From assembly GCA_047972415.1 (NCBI GenBank), contig JBKEAN010000056.1, forward strand, positions 1 through 64,000: a stretch of DNA of 64,000 nucleotides, in the 5' to 3' direction. Made by a program: the position numbers and the translations under genes. Positions 34,321 to 42,568 of this stretch are shown here, in pieces. Every line of letters begins with the position of its first letter. Within the stretch, counting starts at the first letter, position 1. The notes beneath the pieces are model-generated. The model was not told where the DNA came from, searched no databases, and was given only the letters and a program-made list of their open reading frames with translations. The DNA is from Mangrovibacterium sp047972415 (lineage in GTDB: Bacteria > Bacteroidota > Bacteroidia > Bacteroidales > Prolixibacteraceae).

Positions 34321-35030
34321 TTAGTTGTAGTTTTTAGCAACGAAATCCCCTCGCGCCGTTGGCGAAGCCTGTATCGTAAGCGTTCCTGGTACATTTTGTC
34401 CAGCGACTCGGGGTCAAACTCTTCTTCATCGGTTGTTCCCCCGTTAATAGGAGATTTGGCATATTTCGGAAAAATAATCGCCTTACTTGGACATACACGC
34501 GCACAAGCCGGACAGTTGTTTTTGCAGTTTTGAGGTTGAACTACTTTTACCTCTTTGTTCTCAAGCGTATATACACCGAACAAACAAAAATCGTGGCACT
34601 TGCCGCAGTTCGTGCATCTGCTTTTGTCCAGCAGCGGGTACCAGGCATCGGCTCCGGGCGATGCGGGCAGCGCGTTTATTTCTTCATTTACGGCTTGGGG
34701 TGTTTCACTTTCGTTTGTTGCTGAAGGGCAAAGATTGAATTGAGCAAGCACAGCAGAAAGGTCGTTATTCCGGATATCACCTATATTTTCCGCCTTCAAT
34801 CCAAGCCAATCCATTTGCGACTGAATGGTCCTGGGGTAGCAGGCCAAAATGTTTGTATTCGCTATTCCAGCCAGTTCAGGCGATTGGGTCATAACCATTT
34901 CGCATAAATCGCCGACAATATTTACATGATAGTCGTTCTTGCGGAACTCCGCAGCCAGCAAGGCGACATGCCTTTTGTCGATAAAAGAACGGGATATACA
35001 CGCACAAATAGTTACTTCCTTATTTCGCAT
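34317..35030 (-). CDS. Ferredoxin-domain protein with HdrA-like N-terminus
   Basis: 237 residues from the ATG at 35030. The alternative ATG at 35054 lies almost on the predicted transcription start, so it is less likely. The N-terminal half (TICACISRSFIDKRHVALLA and so on) has a Rossmann-like alternation with a CxC near the start, resembling N-terminal parts of HdrA-type proteins. After a linker there are two [4Fe-4S] motifs, CTNCGKCHDFCLFG and CKNNCPACARVCP. The tail is charged. It is the first gene of the long run and is translationally coupled to the radical SAM gene, so it is probably that enzyme's electron donor. Confidence 0.8.
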   Translation of the reverse strand: MRNKEVTICACISRSFIDKRHVALLAAEFRKNDYHVNIVGDLCEMVMTQSPELAGIANTNILACYPRTIQSQMDWLGLKAENIGDIRNNDLSAVLAQFNLCPSATNESETPQAVNEEINALPASPGADAWYPLLDKSRCTNCGKCHDFCLFGVYTLENKEVKVVQPQNCKNNCPACARVCPSKAIIFPKYAKSPINGGTTDEEEFDPESLDKMYQERLRYRLRQRREGISLLKTTTK

Positions 35031-35058
35031 CTTTTTATCTTTTATTGTGGGCATATGG

Positions 35059-35092
35059 TAAATATAGATTTTGTTTGTGATAGATTCACAAA
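35059..35092 (-). promoter_or_regulatory. Candidate promoter of the 21-gene operon
   Basis: On the minus strand a -7 box TATATTTA (35066-35059, one mismatch to TAnnTTTG) follows a TTTG (35092-35089) after 22 bases. The predicted start near 35052 gives a leader of about 20 nt to the ATG at 35030. There is no other gene on this strand immediately upstream. A LytTR direct-repeat operator was not recognised. Confidence 0.45.
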
Positions 35093-35746
35093 TCCCTACT
35101 CAAAAAGGAAAAAAACGGGGTCGATAACGAATGTAATTGCACTGAACGAGTGAGCTATCGGGCAGCGAGGTGACCCAAAACGAACTCAGGTCAATTATTA
35201 GGTAATCGCTACTCGTTCGATACCAATTTCCAATGTTCAATACGAGGTGAATGAAAAGCGAGTAATTCAAAAATTACCGTTTCCGAAAAGAATTATTATC
35301 ATCGGAAATTAGACAATTATCGAACTACCCAGATAAATTCGTTTTTCGAGCCAATCCCCAAACTGCCCGGGTTTTAGAAAAACAAAAAAGCGGAAATTTT
35401 ACCAATTTTGATAAAACTTCCGCTTGGGTGAACCCTACGGTGCAATAGCATCCATTGGCTATCGGCAAGGTTGGTCTGATAGTGTTTCATGTGTTTTTAA
35501 TGACCTGGAAACCATTAAGACAGCAGAATAAATCGACTAACAAACTAATAAAAAGTGCTTTGATTGCAAATATTATAAATCTAAACAGCCTCTAAGTAAA
35601 AGCTTAAAGAGTTTCATTCTCTGATAAGTTAGAATTTATACACAAGATGCTGTATATCCGCTTTTAGTTGCTTTACGATATCATCACGCAACCAAACTAC
35701 AAACAAGGCATCCTATAATTAGTACTAAACAAAACACATATCAATC
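35093..35746. other. Gene-free AT-rich spacer around the IS5 vestige
   Basis: Apart from the vestige at 35374-35490 and its hairpin, no coding frame with recognisable motifs was found. Base composition is AT-rich and stop codons are frequent in all frames. It separates the minus-strand operon from the plus-strand barrel gene. Confidence 0.5.
35374..35490 (-). pseudogene. Vestige of an IS5-family transposase gene start
   Basis: A 38-codon frame starts MKHYQTNLADSQWMLL, which is how many Bacteroidota IS5-family (DUF4096) transposases begin (the NLTDSQW block). After about 16 codons it stops resembling a transposase and runs into a hairpin with a T-run (35425-35388: arms AAGCGGAA/TTCCGCTT on either side of about 22 bases). 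The arrangement, a gene start joined directly to a terminator-like end, suggests an internally deleted element. I could not pair terminal inverted repeats. Confidence 0.45.
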
Positions 35747-35883
35747 ATGAAAAAAATCTTCTTATTACTAAGTGTTAGTATAATCCTGAAAATTTAACAG
35801 ATGTTTATATAGGTGATTATCCAAAGCTTGAATCGGCACACTCAATACAGGTAGCAAGGCCAATAAATGTAGGAATCGATTAA
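35747..35883 (+). pseudogene. Remnant of a small secreted protein gene (signal start plus C-terminal piece in another frame)
   Basis: An ATG at 35747 gives MKKIFLLLSVSIIL, a typical signal-peptide start, but stops at 35797. From 35785 a different frame reads PENLTDVYIGDYPKL then ESAHSIQVARPINVGID and a stop at 35881-35883; this is protein-like and unlikely to be chance. A single frameshift would join them into about 45 residues, or a larger internal deletion removed the middle. The family was not recognised. It lies 10 bp upstream of the barrel gene and may once have been its operon partner. Confidence 0.45.
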
Positions 35884-35893
35884 AATAGAACAA

Positions 35894-36526
35894 ATGAACC
35901 ATTTCAGAATTATATATCTGACTGCCCTAGTCTTCGTTTTGCTAATTATTAGCAACGCAAAAGCCGGTGCACAGGTAGCAATAGTTTCAGGGGTAAATCT
36001 ATCAACCGTGCGAAGCCAGATAACACTCGAAAACAAAAAGCCTATTTGGGGTTATCATTCCGGCTTTCATTTTCAATACTACCCGTTTCAGAACTTTCAG
36101 AACATTTCCATTATCAACGGTGTGGAACTTTACAGAAAAGGCTACCGACAGGATTTCGGAGAGAACTACGACTCAAGATTCTGGTACTGGACTTTTCCTG
36201 TTTTACTTAACTACTCATTCTCAGACCAGTTTGCCCTACAGGCAGGAGCCGAACTAAGTGCCTTATCGTTCACCAATATTAAGCAGAGCAGCGAAACCTA
36301 CAATCATTTCGATACCGGACTGGCATTGGGCGTAAGTTTTTTTAACAACAAACGGGTAAGTTGTTACGCCATGTGTGTTTATGGCCTGTTACCCATGCTC
36401 GACTATTACGAAATAGACGAATTGGGAAATTTTACCCGAGAATTGCATGATATGAAAAACCTGTCCTTTTCAATGGGAGTTAAAATAAATTTATACAATG
36501 AAAAAATACGCTTTTATAAACAATAG
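35894..36526 (+). CDS. Small outer-membrane beta-barrel protein (PorT-like fold)
   Basis: 210 residues. Residues 1-27 form a signal peptide (FVLLIISNAKAGAQ). The mature protein shows alternating amphipathic strands, e.g. VAIVSGVNLSTVRSQ, YHSGFHFQYYPFQN, ISIINGVELYRKGYRQ, FWYWTFPVLLNYSF and FALQAGAELSALSF, ending with FSMGVKINLY. This is the pattern of the short eight-stranded outer-membrane barrels common in Bacteroidota (outer membrane beta-barrel / PorT-like). No specific function can be given. Its end overlaps the next gene by 29 bp. Confidence 0.75.
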   Translation: MNHFRIIYLTALVFVLLIISNAKAGAQVAIVSGVNLSTVRSQITLENKKPIWGYHSGFHFQYYPFQNFQNISIINGVELYRKGYRQDFGENYDSRFWYWTFPVLLNYSFSDQFALQAGAELSALSFTNIKQSSETYNHFDTGLALGVSFFNNKRVSCYAMCVYGLLPMLDYYEIDELGNFTRELHDMKNLSFSMGVKINLYNEKIRFYKQ

Positions 36527-37142
36527 TCTCCTTGCAATACTTGCATGTTTTTGTTTGATAGCCTGTGAGCACACCTTTGTGCCCGACCCCATAGACCCAA
36601 GGTTGCCCAAATACACCGAAGAGGGCAACAATGTTGCCGGGGCATATATGGACGATAGCATTTGGGAGTCTAAAGTTACATTGATGGTGCTTCCAATGGT
36701 TCAGCCCTATACCAAAGATAAACCCTGTTTTGAAGTTTGGCAGCAAAACGACAGTCTTGTTTTGCGGTTTAATGGTAGCATAGCCGAAAAAGCTGCTTCC
36801 ATCGAATTTCATTTGTCTGGTCTCGGCATCTCCGATTTTAAAGATTTAACCACACTAGCAGGACAAAAAATACAACTGGACGGCATTGAAAACACTGCTT
36901 ACTATATTCAGAACTTCGAATCGCCAAACTACAACAAAAAAGGTGTTGGACAAATTTATTTCAGACACATTAGCCCAATCGATTCAATTATAAACGCAGA
37001 TGGAAAAGCAATGCAATCAATGGTAATCTCAGGAACATTCGGCTTTTCGGTCAATAATTTTGGTAATGGTGAAGTATTTCAGGTTGCATCAGGCCGGTTT
37101 GATTACAGGATTATGGAACAAGTAAATTTTGAACTTCGGTAG
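36498..37142 (+). CDS. Lipoprotein of unknown function
   Basis: 214 residues with a lipoprotein signal: LACFCLIACEH, with the lipidated Cys near residue 23. After a Pro-rich linker (VPDPIDPRLPKYTEEG) comes GNNVAGAYMDDSIWES and then mainly beta-strand sequence, similar in layout to DUF6252-type lipoproteins where a GA-x-x-x-x-x-W block opens the domain; this family match is a guess. The ATG lies inside the barrel gene (29-bp overlap), so the two are coupled and probably act together in the outer membrane. Confidence 0.7.
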   Translation: MKKYAFINNSLLAILACFCLIACEHTFVPDPIDPRLPKYTEEGNNVAGAYMDDSIWESKVTLMVLPMVQPYTKDKPCFEVWQQNDSLVLRFNGSIAEKAASIEFHLSGLGISDFKDLTTLAGQKIQLDGIENTAYYIQNFESPNYNKKGVGQIYFRHISPIDSIINADGKAMQSMVISGTFGFSVNNFGNGEVFQVASGRFDYRIMEQVNFELR

Positions 37143-37208
37143 AACCATATAAACACAACTCGTAAGGCTTCCATTTTGTTTAGTTTGAAGGCAAAAAGTA
37201 CTATAGTC

Positions 37209-39110
37209 TCAATTTACCCACTCCAGTTTGTTGTCGATGCGGTGTGTAATTTTGCCGTTATCAATCAGCCAGCGAATCACTTCAATCAGTTCGTCTTCAT
37301 TTTTATCCAGTTTAAAAATCAGCTCTTCAAACAAGCAAGGTTCGGCCAGCAGCTCTCTCAGTTGTTCGGATGTTTTGTCCAACGCAAACTGGCTCATTCC
37401 AAGTTGGTTTTGTTCCATACAGATGTCGCATTTACCACAGCGTACCGGGCTTTTTTCGCCAAAATATTCCAAAAGAAGCTGGCTACGGCATTTCAACTTA
37501 CCAAACGAATATTCGAGCATCGCATTAATCCGCTCCTCGTAATCCCTTTTACGGTCGTCGTAATTTTCTTTCGAAATTTTCAGTCGTTCCGGCTCTACCC
37601 GCTCCTTGGTGTAAACGAGAAATGGCGTTTTTTTGCGGGGGATATAATGAATAATATGCTGGCTTCCCAACAAGCTTAAAAAGCGCAATACCGTATCAAC
37701 CGGGATATTCGCACGTTTTGCAAGCAATTCTTCGTCAATTCCCACGTAGTTTGTAAATAGGGCCGAATACGAGCGCAGCAGCAATTTTATAAAGCCGTCG
37801 AAATTGGCATTAGCCACTTGAAACTTGTACAAGTCGTCGCGCCCAACCATAAAATGAATCCGCGTAGGATTGTCCAGTTCTTCTGTCAATTCCAGATAAC
37901 CTTCACGCTGTAAAATTTTGAGGCAACTTAAAATGGTTTGGATTTGCAGCTTGTACTTCCCTGCAAAATCGCCAATGCTGAAATCAAATAGCTGATCCTT
38001 CCCATACCCAATAGCCAGCTGAAGATAATTGCCCAAAGCCTGGTAAACACGCCGGATAACATCTTCGGGCGGAAACGCTTTTTCAACCTGCTTTTTCAAG
38101 GCCAGTTTATCCGACTTGGCTGCCAGTAAAACGGCAAAGGCTTTTTTCTCGTCGCGCCCTGCCCTGCCGGCTTCCTGAAAATACGCCTCGGGCGAATCGG
38201 GTGGCCCCATGTGGATTACAAAGCGCACATCGGGTTTATCAATCCCCATTCCAAAGGCATTGGTAGCCACAACAATGCGGGTTTTGCCGCTTTTCCAATC
38301 CTCCTGTTTCTTCGAGCGGCTCAACGCCGTGAGCCCGGCGTGGTAGTAGTCGGCCGAAATTTGGTTTTGCTGCAGATATTCAACAATCTCGCGGGTTTGT
38401 TTCCGGCTGCGGACATAAACAATACCTGTCCCTTTGGCCCGCTGCACCGACTGCAACAAATACTGCATTTTGTCTTCACGCTCGCGTACCAAATAAGCCA
38501 GGTTGCCGCGAAAGAAGCTCTTTTGCAACACATTTTCGCGTTTAAACCGAAGTTGAGTTTGAATATCCTTCACAACTTTAGGTGTTGCCGTGGCAGTCAG
38601 CGCCAGAACAGGAATGTCGGGTAACAAATCGCGTAACTCACGGATACGCAGGTACGAAGGCCTAAAATCGTAGCCCCATTGCGAAATACAATGTGCTTCG
38701 TCAACCGCAATCAGGTTAATTTGCATTTGAGTAAGACGTTCGCGAAAACGCTCTGTCCCCACCCTCTCGGGCGACAGGTACAAAAATTTATACTCGCCCC
38801 ATGCAGCGCTGTCAAATGTCAGTTTTACTTCCTGTGCCGACATCCCCGAATGGATGGCAAGCGCACGGATTCCCTTGCGTTGGAGGTTTTCAACCTGATC
38901 CTTCATGAGCGAAATAAGCGGGGTAACCACCAAACAAAGCCCTGGTTTTGCCAATGCAGCAACCTGAAAGGTAATCGATTTTCCCCCTCCCGTTGGCATC
39001 AAGCCAAGCGTATCTTTTCCCGAAGAAACCGATTCAATGATTTCTTCCTGCAAAGGGCGAAACTGCGAATAGCCCCAAAATTGCTGCAAAATGGCTTTGT
39101 ATTTGCTCAA
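37209..39110 (-). CDS. recQ: RecQ-family ATP-dependent DNA helicase
   Basis: 633 residues. Motif 0/I: SQFRPLQEEI and LMPTGGGKSITFQ; motif II: VDEAHCISQWGYDFRPSY; motif III: ALTATAT; motifs V/VI: VVATNAFGMGIDKPDVRFV and YFQEAGRAGRDEKKAF. The RecQ zinc-binding segment is present near residue 535 (LKCRSQLLLEYFGE then CGKCDICM). The chain ends soon after, without a C-terminal HRDC domain, so it is a short form of RecQ. It unwinds 3'-5' in recombination repair. It is convergent with the lipoprotein gene and divergent from guaB. Confidence 0.95.
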   Translation of the reverse strand: MSKYKAILQQFWGYSQFRPLQEEIIESVSSGKDTLGLMPTGGGKSITFQVAALAKPGLCLVVTPLISLMKDQVENLQRKGIRALAIHSGMSAQEVKLTFDSAAWGEYKFLYLSPERVGTERFRERLTQMQINLIAVDEAHCISQWGYDFRPSYLRIRELRDLLPDIPVLALTATATPKVVKDIQTQLRFKRENVLQKSFFRGNLAYLVREREDKMQYLLQSVQRAKGTGIVYVRSRKQTREIVEYLQQNQISADYYHAGLTALSRSKKQEDWKSGKTRIVVATNAFGMGIDKPDVRFVIHMGPPDSPEAYFQEAGRAGRDEKKAFAVLLAAKSDKLALKKQVEKAFPPEDVIRRVYQALGNYLQLAIGYGKDQLFDFSIGDFAGKYKLQIQTILSCLKILQREGYLELTEELDNPTRIHFMVGRDDLYKFQVANANFDGFIKLLLRSYSALFTNYVGIDEELLAKRANIPVDTVLRFLSLLGSQHIIHYIPRKKTPFLVYTKERVEPERLKISKENYDDRKRDYEERINAMLEYSFGKLKCRSQLLLEYFGEKSPVRCGKCDICMEQNQLGMSQFALDKTSEQLRELLAEPCLFEELIFKLDKNEDELIEVIRWLIDNGKITHRIDNKLEWVN

Positions 39111-39316
39111 CGGTCCGGGTTAAAGTATCAATTCCAAAAATAACAAGTGATTTTGATTTGCAAAAGTACCGCAATATCCATTGTTCCTGATCAAAACCGA
39201 TAAGTTATTTACTACCACACCCGATTATACTGATGAGACCAAGCCAGCCCTGCAAATCTACCGGCATTGTTTCATTCGCTTCCGGTTTGGGGCATGTAAC
39301 ATCGGCTTTTTTTTAG

Positions 39317-39324
39317 TAGTTTTG
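39317..39324 (+). promoter_or_regulatory. Candidate -7 promoter element upstream of guaB
   Basis: TAGTTTTG fits the Bacteroidota -7 consensus TAnnTTTG exactly and would place the start about 20 nt before the guaB ATG. A TTTG lies at 39286-39289, but the spacing (27) is longer than usual, so only the -7 box is well supported. Confidence 0.45.
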
Positions 39325-39349
39325 AGCAAGAACATAAAAATTCAGTATC

Positions 39350-40822
39350 ATGCCATTTTTTGCCGATAAAGTCGTTTCTGAAGGATTGACATTCGACGAT
39401 GTTTTATTGATACCCGCCTATTCGGAAGTTTTGCCGCGCGATGTCAGCCTCGGATCCTGGTTCACCCAAAACATTAAACTGAATACGCCGGTTGTTAGCG
39501 CTGCCATGGACACGGTTACCGAAGCCCCCATGGCCATTGCCATTGCCCGCGAAGGTGGTATCGGTGTTATCCACAAAAACATGAGTATTGATGAGCAGGT
39601 CCGGCAAATAATTACGGTAAAAAGAGCCGAAAACGGAATGATTTACGACCCGGTCACCATTGAAAAAGAAAAACTGGTAGGCGACGCCATCGAACTGATG
39701 GCCAATTTCAAAATCGGCGGTATTCCGGTGGTCGACCACGACCGGCATTTGGTAGGTATTGTCACCAACCGCGATCTGCGCTTCGAAACCGACCTGAACC
39801 GATCGATTTCAGAAGTAATGACTTCTCAGAACCTGGTTTACACCACCGAATCGACCGATTTGATGCGGGCGGCCGAAATCCTTCAGAAATACAAAATTGA
39901 AAAGCTCCCGGTAATCGATAAAGACAATAAACTGATTGGATTGGTAACTTACAAAGACATTACCAAAGCCAAAGATAAGCCGCTGGCCTGTAAAGACACC
40001 AAAGGGCGCTTACGGGTTGCCGCAGCCGTTGGTATTGGCAGCGACAGTGGCCCGCGCATTGACGAACTGGTAAAAGCGCAGGTTGATGCCATAGTGATTG
40101 ATACCGCCCACGGACACTCGAAAAGCGTACTGGATACGCTTCGGCGCGCCAAAAACAAATACCCCGAAATGGATTTTGTAGCCGGCAACATTGCAACCGG
40201 CGAAGCAGCTACCGATTTAATCCTGGCCGGGGCCGACGCGGTAAAAGTAGGTATCGGCCCTGGCTCCATTTGCACTACCCGCATTGTTGCCGGCGTGGGA
40301 ATCCCTCAACTATCGGCTATTTACGAGGTTGCCAAAGCACTTCGCCACAGCAAAATCCCTATCATCGCCGATGGCGGCATCCGCTACTCGGGCGATATGG
40401 TAAAAGCACTGGCCGCCGGTGCCAGTTCTGTCATGGCTGGTTCGTTGTTTGCCGGGGTTGACGAATCGCCGGGTGAAACCATCATTTTCCAGGGCCGAAA
40501 ATTTAAAACCTATCGCGGCATGGGCTCGGTTGAAGCCATGCAGGCCGGGTCGAAAGATCGCTATTTTCAGGAATTGGAGGACGACAAAAAACTGGTTCCC
40601 GAAGGAATCGCTGCCCGTGTGCCCTACAAAGGCTCACTTTACGAGGTACTGTACCAGCTTATTGGCGGGCTTCGTGCGGGAATGGGTTATTGCGGGGCTC
40701 CAGACCTCACTGCGCTGAAACAGGCCAAATTCACCCGTATCACAGCCAACGGCGTGGCCGAAAGCCATCCGCACGATGTAACCATCACCCGCGAATCGCC
40801 CAATTACAGCTCTCGCTTTTGA
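39350..40822 (+). CDS. guaB: IMP dehydrogenase
   Basis: 490 residues, the usual length. It converts IMP to XMP with NAD, the first committed step of GMP synthesis. The TIM barrel opens with GLTFDDVLLIPAYSEVLP; two CBS domains lie at about 95-205 (IGGIPVVDHDRHLVGIVTNR and IEKLPVIDKDNKLIGLVTYK). The catalytic Cys loop is GPGSICTTRIVAGVG, and the flap has GMGSVEAMQAGSKDRYF. It starts the plus-strand run; the SurA-like gene begins 20 bp downstream, so it may be co-transcribed with the envelope genes. Confidence 0.97.
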   Translation: MPFFADKVVSEGLTFDDVLLIPAYSEVLPRDVSLGSWFTQNIKLNTPVVSAAMDTVTEAPMAIAIAREGGIGVIHKNMSIDEQVRQIITVKRAENGMIYDPVTIEKEKLVGDAIELMANFKIGGIPVVDHDRHLVGIVTNRDLRFETDLNRSISEVMTSQNLVYTTESTDLMRAAEILQKYKIEKLPVIDKDNKLIGLVTYKDITKAKDKPLACKDTKGRLRVAAAVGIGSDSGPRIDELVKAQVDAIVIDTAHGHSKSVLDTLRRAKNKYPEMDFVAGNIATGEAATDLILAGADAVKVGIGPGSICTTRIVAGVGIPQLSAIYEVAKALRHSKIPIIADGGIRYSGDMVKALAAGASSVMAGSLFAGVDESPGETIIFQGRKFKTYRGMGSVEAMQAGSKDRYFQELEDDKKLVPEGIAARVPYKGSLYEVLYQLIGGLRAGMGYCGAPDLTALKQAKFTRITANGVAESHPHDVTITRESPNYSSRF

Positions 40823-40842
40823 AAATCGGCCTTCAACAAAAA

Positions 40843-41709
40843 ATGAACATTCGTATCATTTGGCTGCTTTTGCTGGCCTTGCCTTTTGCGGCTGTGGCCC
40901 AACCAACCGGGAGGACTTTGCTGACCATTGGCGGTACGCCCATCACTGTTGACGAATTTGAATACTTGTACCGGAAGAATAATCAAAACCTTTCAGCCGA
41001 TTCGCTAAAGAAAACGCCCGAGGAGTACCTTCAGCTTTTTATTAATTATAAATTGAAGGTGATGGAAGCCGAATCCCTCGGGATGGACACGACCGAATCG
41101 TTTCGGAAAGAATTTGCCCAATACCGCGACCAACTGGTTCAATCCACCGGTTTTACCAACGAAAACCTATTGAAAGAATTCCACGACGCAACATTGCTTT
41201 TCAATTTAACCAAAGAAAAAATTTGGAACAAAACCCACCTCGACAGTGCTGATTTTGAAGCATTTTGCCTGAAGAATAAAGGGCTTTTTAAGTGGGGGCC
41301 ACGATTTGACGGCTGGCTTATCCGCTGCAAAAACCAGGCTGTTTACGACTACATTGATCAGGTTTTTGCTACCGACGACAAAATTTCGCAGGCCGAGCTG
41401 GAAGATTTAGTAAATCTCACTTTTCCAAACGGAGCTTTCATTCAAAACGGTATCTTTGCCCGCAACAACAACGAGTTGGTTGACTACCTGGTTTGGGACG
41501 GCCCGAAACCGGCTGATTTTGCGGATGGACTCGATTTTGTTCGGGGAAACCTACTTGCGCCGTCAGCAAAAACTACCGACGAAGCTCAGGGACTATACAT
41601 GGCTGCTTATCAGAATTTTCTGGAGGAGCAATGGATAAAACAACTGCGCCGTAAATACCCGGTAAAAACCGCCAGAAAAGCGTTACAAACAATTGAAACA
41701 GTAAAATGA
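40843..41709 (+). CDS. SurA/PpiC-like periplasmic protein 1
   Basis: 288 residues from the ATG at 40843; the longer frame upstream overlaps guaB and lacks a signal peptide. Signal: IIWLLLLALPFAAVAQ. Then IGGTPITVDEFEYLYRKNNQ and YLQLFINYKLKVMEAESLGM, the typical start of SurA/PpiC-type foldases. No clear parvulin active-site block follows, so it may be a chaperone without isomerase activity. It overlaps the next gene by 4 bases. Three such proteins in a row are characteristic of the Bacteroidota envelope-assembly cluster. Confidence 0.82.
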   Translation: MNIRIIWLLLLALPFAAVAQPTGRTLLTIGGTPITVDEFEYLYRKNNQNLSADSLKKTPEEYLQLFINYKLKVMEAESLGMDTTESFRKEFAQYRDQLVQSTGFTNENLLKEFHDATLLFNLTKEKIWNKTHLDSADFEAFCLKNKGLFKWGPRFDGWLIRCKNQAVYDYIDQVFATDDKISQAELEDLVNLTFPNGAFIQNGIFARNNNELVDYLVWDGPKPADFADGLDFVRGNLLAPSAKTTDEAQGLYMAAYQNFLEEQWIKQLRRKYPVKTARKALQTIETVK

Positions 41710-42557
41710 GCAAACGATTTTTGTTTTACCTTGCCGGAATACTTCTGGCAGTCGGCTGTCAACGGGGTGCCGAAGACAAAACCCCCGTGGCAAAAGTGGC
41801 CGAACACTACCTGTACCTGGAAGACTTGCGAAAAATTGTCCCCCAAAACCTGCATGGCCCCGATAGCACTGTTTGGGTCGACGATTTTGTGAGAAGATGG
41901 GTACAGAACGAATTACTGATTCTGAATGCCGAACAAAACCTGAGCGACGATCAAAAAAATGTGGAGCGGGAGATTGAAGAATACCGCAATTCACTCATTA
42001 CCTATCGTTATAAGAAAGAACTGATGGCCCAAAAAATGGATACCATCGTCACCGAATCCGAAATCACGGAATATTATCATAACAACCAATCGCGTTACCA
42101 GCTCCAAACAAGCATTTTAAAAGCATTGTACTTGAAAATCCCTCTGGAAGTAGCCAATGCCGGGCAGCTCCGCCGTTATGCCAACGACCAGGACGACCAG
42201 AATATGAACCAGCTGAACGAGTACGGGCTTCAATACGCCAAAGTATTCGACCGCTTTGGCGATAAATGGGTGAGCAGCGAACAAATTACCCAGCAAATTC
42301 CGGATGAAATTAACATCGATGAACAATTTTTAAGAAGAAACAAGATTATAGAAAGTAGCGATACAGATTATTATTACTTTATTTGTATCCGCGATTTCAG
42401 AAATAAAGGAGATTACGCGCCGGTGGAATTCGTTTCGGAAGAAATCCGGAATATCCTGTTGAACGAACGCAAAATCCAGTTTCTGAAAAAAATTGAGGCC
42501 GACATCTACAAGGAAGCTGTTGCCTCGAAAAAGTTTGAACTATTTAACCAAAAATAA
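41706..42557 (+). CDS. SurA/PpiC-like lipoprotein 2
   Basis: 283 residues. Lipoprotein signal LAGILLAVGCQRG with Cys near residue 18. The remainder resembles the N-terminal helical chaperone domain of SurA (VAEHYLYLEDLRKIVP, FVRRWVQNELLILNAEQNL), and the second half lacks a recognisable parvulin core. Its start overlaps the previous stop (ATGA), giving coupled translation. A membrane-tethered chaperone for outer-membrane proteins is the likely role. Confidence 0.8.
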   Translation: MSKRFLFYLAGILLAVGCQRGAEDKTPVAKVAEHYLYLEDLRKIVPQNLHGPDSTVWVDDFVRRWVQNELLILNAEQNLSDDQKNVEREIEEYRNSLITYRYKKELMAQKMDTIVTESEITEYYHNNQSRYQLQTSILKALYLKIPLEVANAGQLRRYANDQDDQNMNQLNEYGLQYAKVFDRFGDKWVSSEQITQQIPDEINIDEQFLRRNKIIESSDTDYYYFICIRDFRNKGDYAPVEFVSEEIRNILLNERKIQFLKKIEADIYKEAVASKKFELFNQK

Positions 42558-42568
42558 GATTGAAAGAT

